The position numbers and the translations under genes were made by a program. This document shows, one piece after another, positions 1-11,306 of a stretch of DNA of 64,000 nucleotides. This DNA is from Deroplatys truncata (taxonomy: Eukaryota; Arthropoda; Insecta; Mantodea; Mantidae): positions 97,321,488-97,385,487 of the forward strand of contig CM060984.1 of assembly GCA_030765065.1 (NCBI GenBank), given 5' to 3'. The notes under the pieces are model-generated. The model searched no databases. It had not been told where the DNA came from and was given only the letters and a program-made list of their open reading frames with translations. Numbering within the stretch: position 1 is the stretch's first letter; every line of letters begins with the position of its first letter.

Positions 1-1
1 C

Positions 2-142
2 AAAGATGTAATTCAGTACATTCCTAGGGTAAAGAGCCACTTGGTCGTCCCAAGAAAAGATGGAGGGAAAATTTCTTGTGAGATCGTAACAGGCCTAACA
101 CTTGGTTGTATGAAGAAGAAGATATTTTTCCTTCTTGATTGA
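2..142 (+). CDS. Partial open frame running in from the window edge, unknown product
   Basis: A frame is open from base 2 to a TGA at 140-142, giving 46 codons with no start inside the window. The peptide reads DVIQYIPRVKSHLVVPRKDG and then KISCEIVTGLTLGCMKKK. The 'IPRVKSH' segment loosely recalls a conserved piece of uncharacterised transposon-associated proteins of insects, but this is a weak resemblance from memory. No catalytic motif is visible. The stop is followed by A+T-rich sequence. It could be the 3' remnant of a mobile-element gene or chance. Confidence 0.2.
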   Translation, partial: KDVIQYIPRVKSHLVVPRKDGGKISCEIVTGLTLGCMKKKIFFLLD

Positions 143-1388
143 TGTAGGTGTATTCCTCTTTACGTGATTTAACTGAGAAATTTTACGCATTTAAGGACAC
201 TTAGTACAAATACGTAGCAGGGTGTTTTTTTATGTTTTTTTGCAATTGACAAAAAAAAACAGTTTTCTATAGAATTATACCATCTAAACAATGAAATTCT
301 TACTGTTTATTAAACAAGGTTTCCGAGTATATTGGTATCAGGATTTTTTAGCTAGTTTTAAATATTCTTATTATAAAAAATATTTAAATATTCTAAAATA
401 ATTTCTAAAAAATATTACTTTTGTTTATAGGTACTCTTTTCTCTGAAAATAAAGATCAGAACTCCACCAAGCTTTTTATTAAAATTCTTTATCAGTAGCT
501 TGAGATAGTGGTTAACTATTTGTACATTTAAGGGAATAAACAAATTAAACAATAAACAAATAAACAAATTTGACCATTCAAACAAATAATCACAGGAAAA
601 TAATTTTATGGTGTAATTTTTTTAATTTATACTTTTTTTTCGTGGAAACCGTGTAGATAATTTAGAATAAAAAATGTTAACCTACTAAATTTAGCTAAAC
701 ATGCTGTATAACCACAAAAATGTCAAATTTATAAGTTAAATAGCGTTTAAGAAAGTGCACTTTAAGTTTAAAAAATAAAACTTACGGGAAATGGCACAAA
801 ACAAGGTGAGCACATTGTTACACACCAATATAGTATAACATCTCTGGAGCATAAGAGACCTTTAAAGGTCCAAATAACAAAGAAATTACATAGGTATGTT
901 TCTTATGCCATTTATATTCCATTACAACAACAAAAAAACAAGAAATCAATTTTTTGGGACTTAAATCTTTACCTAAATCTCTCGTTAATGGAAGCTACGC
1001 ACAAAGAAATCTTAGTCTATTTGCTGCGTTATTGAGCAGAGAACAATAACTTCGGAGAAAACATAAAAATACAAGGAACTACTTTGAAGTTAAGGAGCTT
1101 CCATTTCATTGTTTGAAGTAATTCACATTTGGTAGAACGGCATAAAAATTGCATTAAATAAACTAAGATGCCATTCACAGCGAACTACTTAGAGCGGGTG
1201 TAGACCAGCGTAAGAAAACGGTTGCTTATGTTGAAAGCGGCTTTGAGTGACAGCCGCTGCTCATTTTGCTTGTAGCAAATGTTTACATTCATTAATGTTA
1301 GGTAACTCAATCCTAGTTTCACTTTTCTCTGTTAAAACCGTGTTTTGTTTCTTTAATGGATGTGTAACGGAGACTGAAGACTCCGTTA
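143..1388. other. A+T-rich stretch, nothing assigned
   Basis: Very A+T-rich sequence with poly-A and poly-T runs and ATAAACAA-type short repeats near 535-570. No open frame, RNA gene or recognised repeat was found. A small perfect hairpin (TAACGGAG/CTCCGTTA) ends at 1388, directly before F1 copy 1. Confidence 0.4.
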
Positions 1389-2220
1389 TTACTTTCTCTA
1401 CACGTACTTACAGAATAGAGGATGTATTGCATTCTATCCAAAAATTTGATACCGAGATTTCACTGGAAGTACATTGTATAAGGCACCCTAAACCCAAAAA
1501 AGCACTTTTAGAAAAAATGTCCATATGTGTGTATATCTGAATAGAATAACTCAAAAAATGAAGAGTCTAATAAATACAGAACTTAGATTTACGTTCTGTA
1601 TCTTCCAAAAATGAGACATGAAAGTTTACAAGAAAATTTCCTCAATCTAAACTAACCTTTACATGGAAAAGTTTGGTTATTTTTTATTTTCTCAAAAATG
1701 GCTCTAACGATAATCTATACATAAATACCATATACTTAAATGTTTTTATGACAAAAGATATGTATATCTGAATTTCCTGTGAATTCCCCTTATTCTGTAT
1801 GACTTTTGTATAATTGGTAAACCGTAAGGGATCAACAAAACCTTACTGCACAAAAAATGTAGATCTCGTTAAAGTACACAGATTATGACAAATAACATTT
1901 TTGGCGTTATGCATTTCCGAGATATTCTTTGTTATTTGTTTGATTTTTCAAGTGCTCATTCTTTTCTCAAGAGGAAAATCACTATTATTTTTCGGATCAT
2001 GCAAATAGAACGGAATTTCAAAGCCGTTACATAGCGACCCGCTCTTAAAGGATTTTCTAAGCCTAATTCCCTTGTACCTATAATTAAATGCGCAATAAAT
2101 CGATTTCTGCAAATGTTTGTTTCAATTAACATGAAATAGATACAATAATGAGCTTTGTAGTGGAAGTTTGTTGAAGGACGGATTGAGAAAGTAATGTGAA
2201 TTTAACATGAGATTTTTATT
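1389..2220 (+). repeat. F1 repeat copy 1 (+)
   Basis: Starts with TTACTTTCTCTAC and runs through the F1 head (CCGAGATTTCACTGGAA), the core (CTCAAAAATGGCTCTAACGA, GGTAAACCGTAAG) and the tail (GAGAAAGTAATGTGAAT). The CA/GT microsatellite place is reduced to TGTGTGTAT near 1525. The copy is diverged. A 97-codon frame at 1247-1540 crosses its left edge and is not a gene. Confidence 0.8.
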
Positions 2221-2479
2221 TCTAAATATATTACTGCACCTATATTTTTCACAATGAATCCCCACACCAGAGTTCTCAATAAGTTTCTTTACCTATGAAG
2301 TTTTTGTGGAGAGACGTGGAGAATGCAGTGCGATAGTGTTTGGCCTGCTATAGGTGCTAATAGAAATGGAGAAGTATGTGTGTATTGCCAGAAAACTCTG
2401 GGAGAAAGGGATGAAGCGTGAAGTACGTTGTGGCAAAGCGTCTCTTTGGCACATCCCCATCTACAAGTTATTCAGACTT

Positions 2480-3366
2480 CCTGAATTTTGTACCACCTTC
2501 TCAAGTGAACTGTTTGCAATTAAACCATCTGTGTTTTATGTTTTGAGTACTCGATGCTCAAAGTTATTTGTCATATACTCAGATTCTAAAAGTGCAGTAC
2601 TTGCAATAAACAATCTGTCATCAACCCTTATTCTAACACGAGAAATTCAATCACTACTTCATACAGACAATAAGCAAGGAAAGCAAGTGTCTTTTGTATG
2701 GATTCCATCCACATTGGAACACAAGGCAACGAATTGGCCGATCAGACATCAAAAGAAGCCACTGAGCATCCACTAAGTGTGCCAGCTATAACTACACCAG
2801 CCCATGATGTTATCTCAACCATCAAAAAGAAGCTCTACCAACAGTGGAAGACAGGATGGCTTGACTCGTCCACGAAAAGCAAACTCCATGATATAATATC
2901 GAGTTTTTCGACACATCTACCCAGGTGATCAGGTTTTAATATCCCGACTGAGAAAGGGCCTTACCAAGATCACGCACAGTTATCTTCTTTCAAAGGACCA
3001 ACCACCCATCTGCTACCAGTGTAACATACTGTTAACGACGAAACACATAATCGTGGAATCTCCACAATAAGATCAATAGAGACAACCATACCAGATACCC
3101 AATGATTCACAAACAACAGCACTCAACTATCCGTTATACCCTAAGATAGTTGAATGTTTTAAAAGCATAAATTTATATAAAAGTATATAATGTTCAATCA
3201 GTTTTATTATAGCGTCACAATTTTATACTAGTTCATTGTAATGATTCAAAACTGCCAGTATGTTAAATAACCTCATTGCTTTATTGTTAAATATTTATTT
3301 TATAAAAAGTTGTAAAGTTGTGATATGACTAATATGTTAAAGCGACTATAAACTTTCAAAAAAAAA
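2480..3366 (+). pseudogene. 5'-truncated non-LTR retrotransposon: RNase H domain and C-terminal end of the polymerase ORF
   Basis: Two overlapping frames together encode an RNase H remnant. The first (2354-2776) contains FSSELFAI, matching the catalytic-Glu segment, and IYSDSKSAVLAI, matching the catalytic-Asp segment. A frameshift near 2700 moves the reading to 2698-2928, which carries VWIPSHIGTQGNELADQTS, the last RNase H motif with its Asp. Reading on in a third frame gives RLRKGLTKITHSYLLSKDQP and a CxxC...H cluster (CYQCN...KHII), the cysteine-rich end typical of Jockey/I/R1-group polymerases; the last Cys is a Ser. Stops and frameshifts show it is dead. The reverse transcriptase part is absent, as expected for a 5'-truncated insertion. 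The 3' untranslated part ends near 3366 in an A-run. Confidence 0.75.
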
Positions 3367-3370
3367 GTAA

Positions 3371-3622
3371 AGACCGGAGGTATCGATACCAGGGAAGAAA
3401 GAGGTCCTGCTCGAAGCATATCCATCGCATACGCAGCAGAGCACGGTCCTGCGTTTGGCTCTTCAACTCAAAGATGGGATAGAAGCTTTTTTTGTAGTAC
3501 ATATCCACCTATCAACTTGGGAAAATCACGAAAAACCCAAGATGGGGGTGGCAACCGGAATTGGACCCGCGATCTCCCGAATGAGAGCCCCAAACGCTAC
3601 CGCCTAAACCATCCCTCTCGGT
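3371..3622 (-). mobile_element. SINE-B copy, tRNA-derived
   Basis: On the minus strand it begins GAGAGGGATGGTTTAGGCGG and has the B-box-like GGGTCCAATTCC and then GGGTTTTTCGTGATTTTCCC, the signature that follows the tRNA-like head in all SINE-B copies here. It abuts the A-run that ends the preceding non-LTR fragment. About 250 bp, shorter than the roughly 500-bp copies at 28.7 and 47.8 kb. Confidence 0.65.
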
Positions 3623-4550
3623 ATTAAAGTTTCGTACTGTTAGTTTTTGTCCTGGACACCCAGTATATTGTTAAGGGAAACAAAGCTTACACGTGCTCCG
3701 GGAAGAATGGATCTACCAGGAGTTCTGGGAAATTCTCATTATGAGGAACCATTTTTAAAAGCCCTTTTGTTCGAAGTCGTCCTCGTCATTTGTGATGGAT
3801 GAACTTGTCTTGCTACTTATATTGCCTTCATGTAATGCAGCTCTGTATACGACATTCGCTGATGGGATTTATAATTCTTCTCATATTGCTGTTACTTCCT
3901 GTCTCTCGTTTTAAATGCCTGTTCGTTCCACCATCTCAATGCAGAGTAAAAAATCTGAACAGCTTGACCCAGGTATAAATCGAAAAAAGGATCCATTTTT
4001 AGGTTCGCGTGACTCTGTGTTTTGCTTCCGACTTTAAACATTTCGTTCCAAGGTGAAGAACGTCAAGCAGTCTGCAATAAACTTAATATTTATTGCAGAA
4101 ACGTGTATAGAAGGTTCAAGTCCACTTCCGGAGATGAGTCTGTCCTCAGTGTGTGAATCTACCAATCTCGTTCATTAGAGTATTTCAGGAAAAACTTTAT
4201 GGTATATAGAGTTATGATTTGTCGTCAAAGGAAGTCAAGCAGCGAAATAAAATTCCAAAAAGATCAAGAAAAATATAATCACCTTAAAACTGAACCTTTG
4301 TTATATGTACTGAAAGCAACGCAAGATCACAAGCAGTATCAATGCGTTCACATAATTAAGAAAACCTTACATACAGCCCTTTGGACTAAGATGTTACAGC
4401 AAATTATATTAACAGAGACGTATGACTCCGTTACCGTAACCTGTATCTGCAGTAACAATAATCACTGCACATAAAATAGCCTGGCTATGAGCCCTTTGTT
4501 TGTGTTGCATTTGCCTTTATTTTTATGGTGTGTTTAACCCTTGAAAATTC
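3623..4550. other. Unassigned sequence
   Basis: No recognised repeat or gene. A 91-codon frame at 4199-4474 has no family resemblance and an unremarkable composition, so it is not called. Several TATTGCAG-type pieces near 4080-4100 do not form a clear repeat. Confidence 0.4.
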
Positions 4551-4726
4551 AAAAAATTAAATTGAGTTTATTTATGGACGCTGTTTAACCACTGTGGTCC
4601 TTAGCGTCCTATTCGATATTGGGCGTGAAAGTCAGGAAATTTTGCTCAAAGGCCTCTTTATTAGGCTTGAGGTTCTTTTATGTGCCGTAAATCTATAACA
4701 CGGCTTTACTTCCCTTCCGAAGAAGA
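4551..4726 (-). mobile_element. SINE-A fragment, head missing
   Basis: The minus-strand SINE-A tail is present (TTAAATTGAGTTTATTTATG, GTGGTCCTTAGCGTCC, GGGCGTGAAA, CTTGAGGTTCTTTTATGTGC, GGCTTTACTTCCCTTCCGAA). The tRNA-like head, which should follow to the right, is absent. No target-site duplication could be recognised. Confidence 0.75.
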
Positions 4727-6735
4727 GGTGAAAGAAGAATAATTTTTTGTTATATTCACTTTCTTTCTTAAGCGCATGGCCACCAAAATTTAACATTTTG
4801 GTTTAATATAAACGATCATTTATGTACGCTGGAATTAGGGCATCGCAACGGCGGTTAAATAACTGACCACACAAACATTCCTCAGACGAATGTGGTATCT
4901 CACACGTTCGCTGTCGGGCATTCATATCTAGATATAAACATCATTAGCAACATGCCATGTCATTTTTATTTCCTTTTAATTAATAATATATTTACTGTCC
5001 ATTCCAATCCAGAGTGCCTTTCACTGTAAACAAACTCTTTGTATTATCCGCGCAAACGTAGTTCTCAATCCCTGCCCCTAATGGCTGCTTGTTCCTCTCT
5101 CACGTGCTTGCTATATGTATCACTTACAGGTGAACTTTGTCTTAATTCATAAAAGACGCCCTGCGTGAGAATCATAGTTCAAAATGCAAGCTGAAGTAAC
5201 AATCGATTTTATAAGCATGCGGGAATGAACAATTTACTTACGTTTATCACAATCCTCAGGCAAAAGGCAACATCCAAATATGAATCCTCCGAAGTTGACT
5301 CAGCTGCCATGTTGATATCAGAACTATTCTCCAAGTTAATGACAAGCTTACCCACAGCACTGTCGCACACAAAAGAAGTTCCCACATTTTATTCTCATCT
5401 TCTATTATGTCTGTTTATGTTCCTTGCGCGCTTTGGTTACACTTCTCACTGAAACGCCTGTAAAATCGGATATAGTTTCGTAATATGCACTAATACAAGT
5501 GTCGGGTATTTTTCTAATAGTGAGTTAATACATTAAGATTGTTTGCTTTTCGCCACTTTTTAACGGTTTTCGCTTTTGTCTTTGAGCAGTTTATTCGCAC
5601 TACACGCACCTTCCTCTGTCATGAGAACTCAAATACCAACTGACTAAATCACAAGATTTGACCTGAGCTCAGCATCTGCTTTGTGCCTGCGTATTATGAA
5701 TGACTGTTCGCTTATCATATTTCCTGTGTTACGCAAAGTGTTTATTTGGTACTCCGATAGCACCTCTGGGAATTCATTGCTGCATTTCTCGTATATGTAA
5801 GAGAATGGCAGTCATGCATACAGTTGGTATTAACAAGCAAGATGCTCTAGGTGTTAGCGCAACAGCAGACGAAAATCATTTAGTAATCTCTTTACAGTTA
5901 GTATATATCCATTACCTTTAGCAGCGAGTTCTTATGATAAACGTATTATAGTGTGCAGTTCTATATCTATTCTGTCCCAATATTTCATGACGTAATAAAT
6001 TTTTTAAGGAACTATTTACGTTGGCTTAAGAGAGTATTCTTAGTCATAAAGTATTGTACCTGTCTGATACAGTTGCATGAAGCTAGATACAGCTGATTTA
6101 CTTAGTATAAAGGAAAGCAGTAAAAAAGAAAAAAGAACTTGTGTAAATCCCCCGGAATACATAAATTCAAATACAACAAAAACGGAGTCTCGTCTCCGAT
6201 GTAATAAAATGTTATCGCGTTTGTTTTTCTTTCATCGTGTGTCACAGTTCATATAATTTTCTAGTGATATGTGTCGATCTCGATGCTGTATGCCCCAGAC
6301 TCGGCAGGTCAGAGTCCATTCTAGCAAATGAACGTAGAGATAAACATATTGGATTTGAACAGGCTCAGTGCTCCCTAGAGTAACCAGGGAGTCCCAAAGC
6401 GGTTGGATCAATACCATAGCAAAAATCAAATTATTCCCCTATCATATTTTGGTGTTCTATTATGTGTGCTAGTCCGTCCCAAAGGCTCTTCTATCCCCAG
6501 AAGCTGATGGATTTGACCTTGCCGCGAACAGATCCATTTCTTAACTAGGCCTGCCTGTAGTAGGAGGGGAGACTAATGAAATTAGGATCTGTTCGAAACA
6601 GTTTAGACACGGCTTTCATTGAAATCAAGTTACTGTCATTAGCCAGAAAGGTAGTTCATCAATATTGTATCATAATAGGCTTAATCCACTAAACTTATTT
6701 AGTTGGCTAATGTTAACTGATACAGTGCTTCGATT
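4727..6735. other. Unassigned sequence
   Basis: About 2 kb with no recognisable repeat family or RNA gene. Frames of 75 codons (5225-5452), 73 codons (5700-5921) and 65 codons (6232-6429, minus) show no family motif and are treated as chance. Confidence 0.4.
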
Positions 6736-6876
6736 TTGTTTCACCTACCTATAGTAAGTGGTAGGTAGTACCGTTCCAAAGTTGATATCAAGGTTTCATT
6801 AGAAACAGATGTTTGAAGCCACCTGAATGCTCCCAAAAGAAATAGGAAAAGATCCCGTATGTGTCTGTCTATTTGT

Positions 6877-6923
<47 letters not shown>

Positions 6924-7284
6924 TGTTTGCGAACAGCATGACTAAAAGAAAAAGTCCAATAAACACCAAATTGGTATTTAAGTTCAACATTTTTCAAGGA
7001 TTCGACACGCAGCTTTATGTACCCCCAGCGCATCAAACTACCCTTTACGTGAAACATATTCGTTGTTTCTATTTCTACAAAAATGGCGTAACGCTTTTGA
7101 TTAAAATACCATAGATATGTTTAACACATTTGCAAAACTGAACAAATTAAGATCTTGAATTTTCTGCAAATGTAAAGTCGTCATTCTGAATGAATTTTGT
7201 ATGTTTTGCATAAATGGTAAACTACAACATATAGACAAAAACTTACTACACGAAGAATGGGGATGTTTTTAAACACACAGTTTA
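6736..7284 (+). repeat. F1 repeat copy 2 (+), left part
   Basis: F1 head with the T-rich start, a pure GT run of about 20 units at 6880-6921 in the usual F1 place, then GCGAACAGCATGACTAAAAG and the core up to TTTTTAAACACACAGTTTA. It is cut at 7284 by a foldback element and resumes at 8582 at the expected next base block (AACCATTTCGGAGATATT). Frames of 62-95 codons across the GT run are artefacts of the repeat. Confidence 0.8.
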
Positions 7285-8581
7285 TACAGAGTGGACCATT
7301 TAAGTTGAAACTGTACAATACATCCAAAACTAAGCGTTGTAGAAAGAAATCTCTTGAATAAAAATCGCTAGACATTATGGGGGAAAGTAAATGCCAGTAG
7401 TCGTGTTTTGTTTGGAGGACGCTAGATATTCAGTTTAGGGTCAATTTAATTTACTTTCTCTACTACGTATAGTAAGTAGGGGAAGTATTGTATTCCACCC
7501 AAAAATTCGATACCGAGATTTCACCGGAAATATATGTTTTGAGACCCCCTGAATCCAAAATAAGCATTTTTGGAAACACGTACGTGTGTGTGTATCTGTG
7601 TGTGTGTGCGTGTGTGTGTGTCTGTCTGTGAACAGCATAAGTTATAAACGAACAGTCGGATAAACACCAAACTTGGTATTTAGGTTCAGTATCATCCAGA
7701 GATGCGACAGGAAGGTTTTCAAGAAAATCCCCCCACCCCAGATTACCCTTTACATGGAACATTTTTCGAAAATTTTAATTTTTTCAAAAATGGCTCTAAC
7801 GATTTTTATTAAAATATCATATGTTAAAGATATTTCCATGATAAATAAAATGTATATCTTGAATTTTCTGGGAATGTCTCCAAAAGTATTCTTCGTTGTG
7901 AGCGACATTTGCATAACTGGTAAACCATAAGAGATAAACAAAAGTTTACTACTCAAAAATTGTAGTAAATACACAAATTGCGTTAAAATACACAATTTAT
8001 GTTACATACATTTTCGTTGTTGAGTGAACCATTTTCCAGATATTGCTTGTTATTCTCTTAAATTTTTCAATACTTATTTTCCAAAAGGGAATTCGTTATT
8101 CATTTTCTTGTCTTGGATATGCAAAGAGTATTAATCTGTGGCAAAGAGAATGGTGCTGCACATAGCAACCAGCCATTAAGAGTAATGTCTATGCTTTAAG
8201 GCTACTGTATTTCTATATTGCCCTTGTAAATATATATTCCCCTTACGTCTACAAGAAAATTAGCAATAAGATAGAGTCTGCAAATGTTTATCTCGATTAA
8301 CATGAAGCATATGGAGAATAAGCGTTTCTAAAAATAGTTTGTATACAAGAGTAAGAAAGTCATGTGAATGTAACACATAAGATTTTTTTAAATGGGAACC
8401 TACAATTAGGGTCAAATTAAATTGACCTTAAAATGACCATCACAACGTCTTCCAAATAAAACACGACTAATGGCATTTACTTTCCCCCATAATATCCATC
8501 AACTTTTATTCGACATTTCTTTCTACAAGCTTAGATTTGGAGTTATTGTACAGTCTCAACTTAAATGGTCCATCCTGTGTA
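7285..8581. mobile_element. Foldback element with about 165-bp terminal inverted repeats
   Basis: The left arm (7285-7449) begins TACAGAGTGGACCATTTAAG. The right arm (8409-8581) reads on the other strand TACACAGGATGGACCATTTA. Alignment continues through CTGTACAATA, GTAGAAAGAAAT, TTATGGGGGAAAGTAAATGC, AGTCGTGTTTT and GGTCAATTTAATT, so the arms match for most of their length. The centre is now F1 copy 3. Without that insertion the element would be about 0.35 kb and almost all arm, so it was probably a MITE of the long-TIR type. Superfamily unknown; the target duplication is not clear. Confidence 0.75.
7450..8391 (+). repeat. F1 repeat copy 3 (+), full length, inside the foldback element
   Basis: A nearly consensus F1: TTTACTTTCTCTACTACG head, CGAGATTTCACCGGAAAT, a GT-rich microsatellite at 7586-7626, GGTAAACCATAAGAGATA in the core, and the tail AAGAAAGTCATGTGAATGTA. 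About 940 bp, so near full length. It separates the two arms of the foldback element, so it is the youngest of the three layers here. Frames of 65-99 codons inside it are shadows of the repeat. Confidence 0.85.
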
Positions 8582-8880
8582 CTCTTTTAAAACCATTTCG
8601 GAGATATTTGTTGCTATTGGTTTGAACTTTTCAATACTCTATCGTACTTTTCGAAGTGCTAAATCACCAATCTCTTGACTTCATGCAAAGATTGTGACAT
8701 TTCAAAGCATGACCAGTATTTTGTAGATTTGGCTCTTGTACCTACAACGAAATGTGTAATGAAACTATTTCTCTAAAAGTTTACCTCATTAACATAAAGT
8801 GCATAAAATAATAAGCTTTTAAGCTTTTATAAGAATAAGAATAAAAATAAACGATAGAGTGTAGAGCCAATAAGACTAAA
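8582..8880 (+). repeat. F1 repeat copy 2 (+), right part
   Basis: The F1 core resumes with AACCATTTCGGAGATATTTG, then CTTGTACCTACAACGAAATG and the right end with ATAAACGATAGAGTGTAGAG. The join to the left part (ending 7284) is collinear with other copies, which shows that the foldback element was inserted into a pre-existing F1. Confidence 0.75.
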
Positions 8881-8974
8881 ATTTTATAATATTAGTGTGT
8901 TGTATTTGTAGAAAATTTATGAGAAAAGTGAGAGTAAGTAGAAAATGTTGTGTGTTTATTACATATCAGGGGCT

Positions 8975-9143
8975 GTTACATAAAGCTTTTACAGTAATAT
9001 TATTAGTAAGAATCTCTTAATATTAACTAATAATAGTACCATTCTGTTTCATAGATCTATTAGTTAGTAATATTAGTTATCAGTGTATTACCTAATAATA
9101 TAAATACCTTTTACTAATAATATTAGTAAACCTTTTCGTAAAA
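8975..9143. repeat. A+T-rich nested palindrome, MITE-like
   Basis: An outer arm with TAATATTATTAGTAAG at 8995-9010 pairs with TTACTAATAATATTAGTAAA at 9111-9130. An inner arm TAATATTAACTAATAATAG near 9018 pairs imperfectly with CTATTAGTTAGTAATATTA at 9057-9075. The whole block folds on itself around 9047. It starts with GGGGCTGTTACATAAAGC (8969), a start reminiscent of PIF/Harbinger termini, but no matching right terminus was found. Confidence 0.5.
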
Positions 9144-11033
9144 TAGCAAGGGTAATAAAACTGACTAATCTTATTGGACTGAAATTCATGAGTAAGTTCT
9201 TAGGAATAAATTTAATTAGGGATTTTGTTTGAGTTTTGTTAGTGTATGGTTGCACAATAGTAGACACAAAATCACTATCAAGTGTAACCTGTCTCAAATA
9301 ATAATGAAAAGACGGTAAATGTTCGCCGTCAAAGAATACATTATAATCGTATGCAAGAAGGTAAAAATACAACGAGAGGTTATGATTAAAGCTGAAACAT
9401 TTTATTATTTGCTTGAAAGAATAGGTTATGCTATGGACTATCCCACGCGATGCCCATGTTGTATCGCGTACATAAGCAAAGTCTTTATCACTTGAAATGA
9501 AGCCAGTTCATACTGTAAAATCTCTCGCTTGAAGCCGTGTTGCACCACGATGAGGCGTCAATTTTTGAAACCGGAAGATGGACATCAGTCATCACTTTTT
9601 GAAGCCGTACCCTTTGCTTCAACGTCTGCTGCTGATTCTGCTGCCGACTTTTACAGTGGTTTGCTGTGAGATCTTTCGGCGTAGCGCGGGCATGTGTGAA
9701 AGGATAACACCCTTTAAATTGGCTGAAAAATTGAATGTGACCTAATACTTGAGCCATTGAAGTGAGTTGCTGACCATTTGAAAATAAATAAAGAATGAAA
9801 CTCATTATGAATCTAGCACTAGAACTATAACAATTGAATTGTTATACCTGCTAATTCTGCAGCATCAAATTGACAGTTTGAAATATCTATTTCAGCAATA
9901 AAAAAAACTGGAAGCGTAATTTGCCGTGAGTTGCTAAAATGCTTACCGACAAAACCCTCGCGGTAGTTGCTAAATCTTACTCATACAAGTGCGTCACTGA
10001 GCGCTTAAAATAACACGAAGTAATCACTAGATTATGTCACGGATATATGCACGAATTTGTGTACGAACGAATGTGTCTTTGATATTTCCTAACTTAAGCT
10101 CCGCCTGTATATCGCTACCCTTTCTAACGTTGCTCCTAATGCGGGCCAATCATAAACTCCTAGGTGCGCGTATCTTGTTGCCATCTGGCAAGCTACCTTG
10201 TTGCTATGGGATACCTCTCCGAATCTCAGAATTGCCTTCCCTTTCTCTTTTGCAGAATTCTGACCTACTTGACTGAACTATAACTCTTAACTGCATTCCA
10301 AGAATCCTCATATTAACGGGTTCTTCACTACCCCGGCTGTTACTAATGACTTTGCCTAACATGATTTGCTAATTAGCTTTTTCTTTCCGGACAAATCTTT
10401 CAACTCAAAACTTATTACACTATACATTGATTTAATACACAAAAATTATGTATTGCAATTATTACTTTATCTTACTATCATTTATTTGATTATTTGTATC
10501 TTCCCGTCAATAATTAGGATATCAAAACATAAATTTTGATAACAAAATAACTAAGATGTCCAATATGCAATGAAAATAGAAACAATGGAAAGCTAAATAC
10601 AAACCATAATTGTATAACTAATAGCATTAGGTCATTTTGTTACCTGGCAAGAATATTTATGAAACAGAATTTCGTTAACTAATAATTCTTTTCTATTGGT
10701 CCCAAATGTTTCACTGCCTGTCCTACAGCTAGACTGAAGGATTGATTTCTTAAATGTAGCTAACAAAAAGTCTGTCAAAGTCTGGAACGCACAGAGTAGC
10801 TGATTGAGTATGACATGACATGATGGCAGGAAGAGAACACTGATCTGCCGCAGCTCATTCCTGCATGTGGCGATGACAGCGGTTTTTAATAGACATACAA
10901 ACAATAAGGGTGACCGTCCTGGCGTGTGTCGGAGTTCCTGAGCAACAGTTTGGTCGTAACGACGGAGATAAATCATGTATAGCGAGGGGGGATCTGGCGC
11001 CATATTTCAGATAAAGGGGGAGCAGAAATAGAA
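9144..11033. other. Unassigned sequence
   Basis: No recognised family. Minus-strand frames at 9088-9372 and 9488-9805 (94 and 105 codons), a plus-strand frame at 10034-10276 and minus-strand frames near 10632-11130 show no motif that I can tie to a protein family. The stretch 10850-11030 is richer in G+C than its surroundings and leads into the next frame. Confidence 0.35.
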
Positions 11034-11294
11034 ATGGCGGACATGCTGGACGGTCTGGAACCAGGCACCGCTCAACCTCGGGAATACATAAGAGAGTGTG
11101 TGGCAGAAAATCGCCCTGTGTCCCTTGCACGTGCTGGATTTATAGAACCACAACTGCTGGGCGTAAATATTACACTCCTTCAACCGAAAAGTGGAAAAGT
11201 GTTACATATGGGTTTACTGCAAGCACAGTTGTACTGCCCAGAAGTGCTCAATGCAGTTTGGAAGGTTATAGATATTCCACCCTCGAAACAATAA
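11034..11294 (+). CDS. Hypothetical 86-codon frame, product unknown
   Basis: The ATG sits in a good eukaryotic start context (AGAAATGG) and a second in-frame ATG follows at codon 4. The peptide begins MADMLDGLEPGTAQPREYIR and ends KVIDIPPSKQ. No domain, signal peptide or membrane segment is visible. The stop codon overlaps an AATAAA signal at 11290-11295, so a short transcript with its own polyadenylation signal is conceivable. Local G+C is higher than in the neighbouring repeats. Frames overlap it on the minus strand (10855-11130) and in another plus frame, so chance is a real possibility. A SINE-A copy inserted right behind it. I do not recognise it. Confidence 0.22.
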   Translation: MADMLDGLEPGTAQPREYIRECVAENRPVSLARAGFIEPQLLGVNITLLQPKSGKVLHMGLLQAQLYCPEVLNAVWKVIDIPPSKQ

Positions 11295-11306
11295 AGATAA
11301 GAGGAA

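Noticed and set aside
6799..7114. Overlapping frames of 62-95 codons on both strands through the GT run
   Set aside because: They are translations of a dinucleotide repeat (Cys-Val or His-Thr runs) inside F1 copy 2.
7433..8426. A 17-bp target duplication of F1 copy 3 (GGGTCAATTTAATTT / GGGTCAAATTAAATT)
   Set aside because: These bases are the inner ends of the foldback arms and are palindromic-like themselves, so the similarity follows from the arms.
9488..9805. 105-codon minus-strand frame
   Set aside because: Outside repeats but with no recognisable motif, no good start context and no supporting splice or polyadenylation signals. I looked for Harbinger transposase motifs because of the terminus at 8969 and found none.
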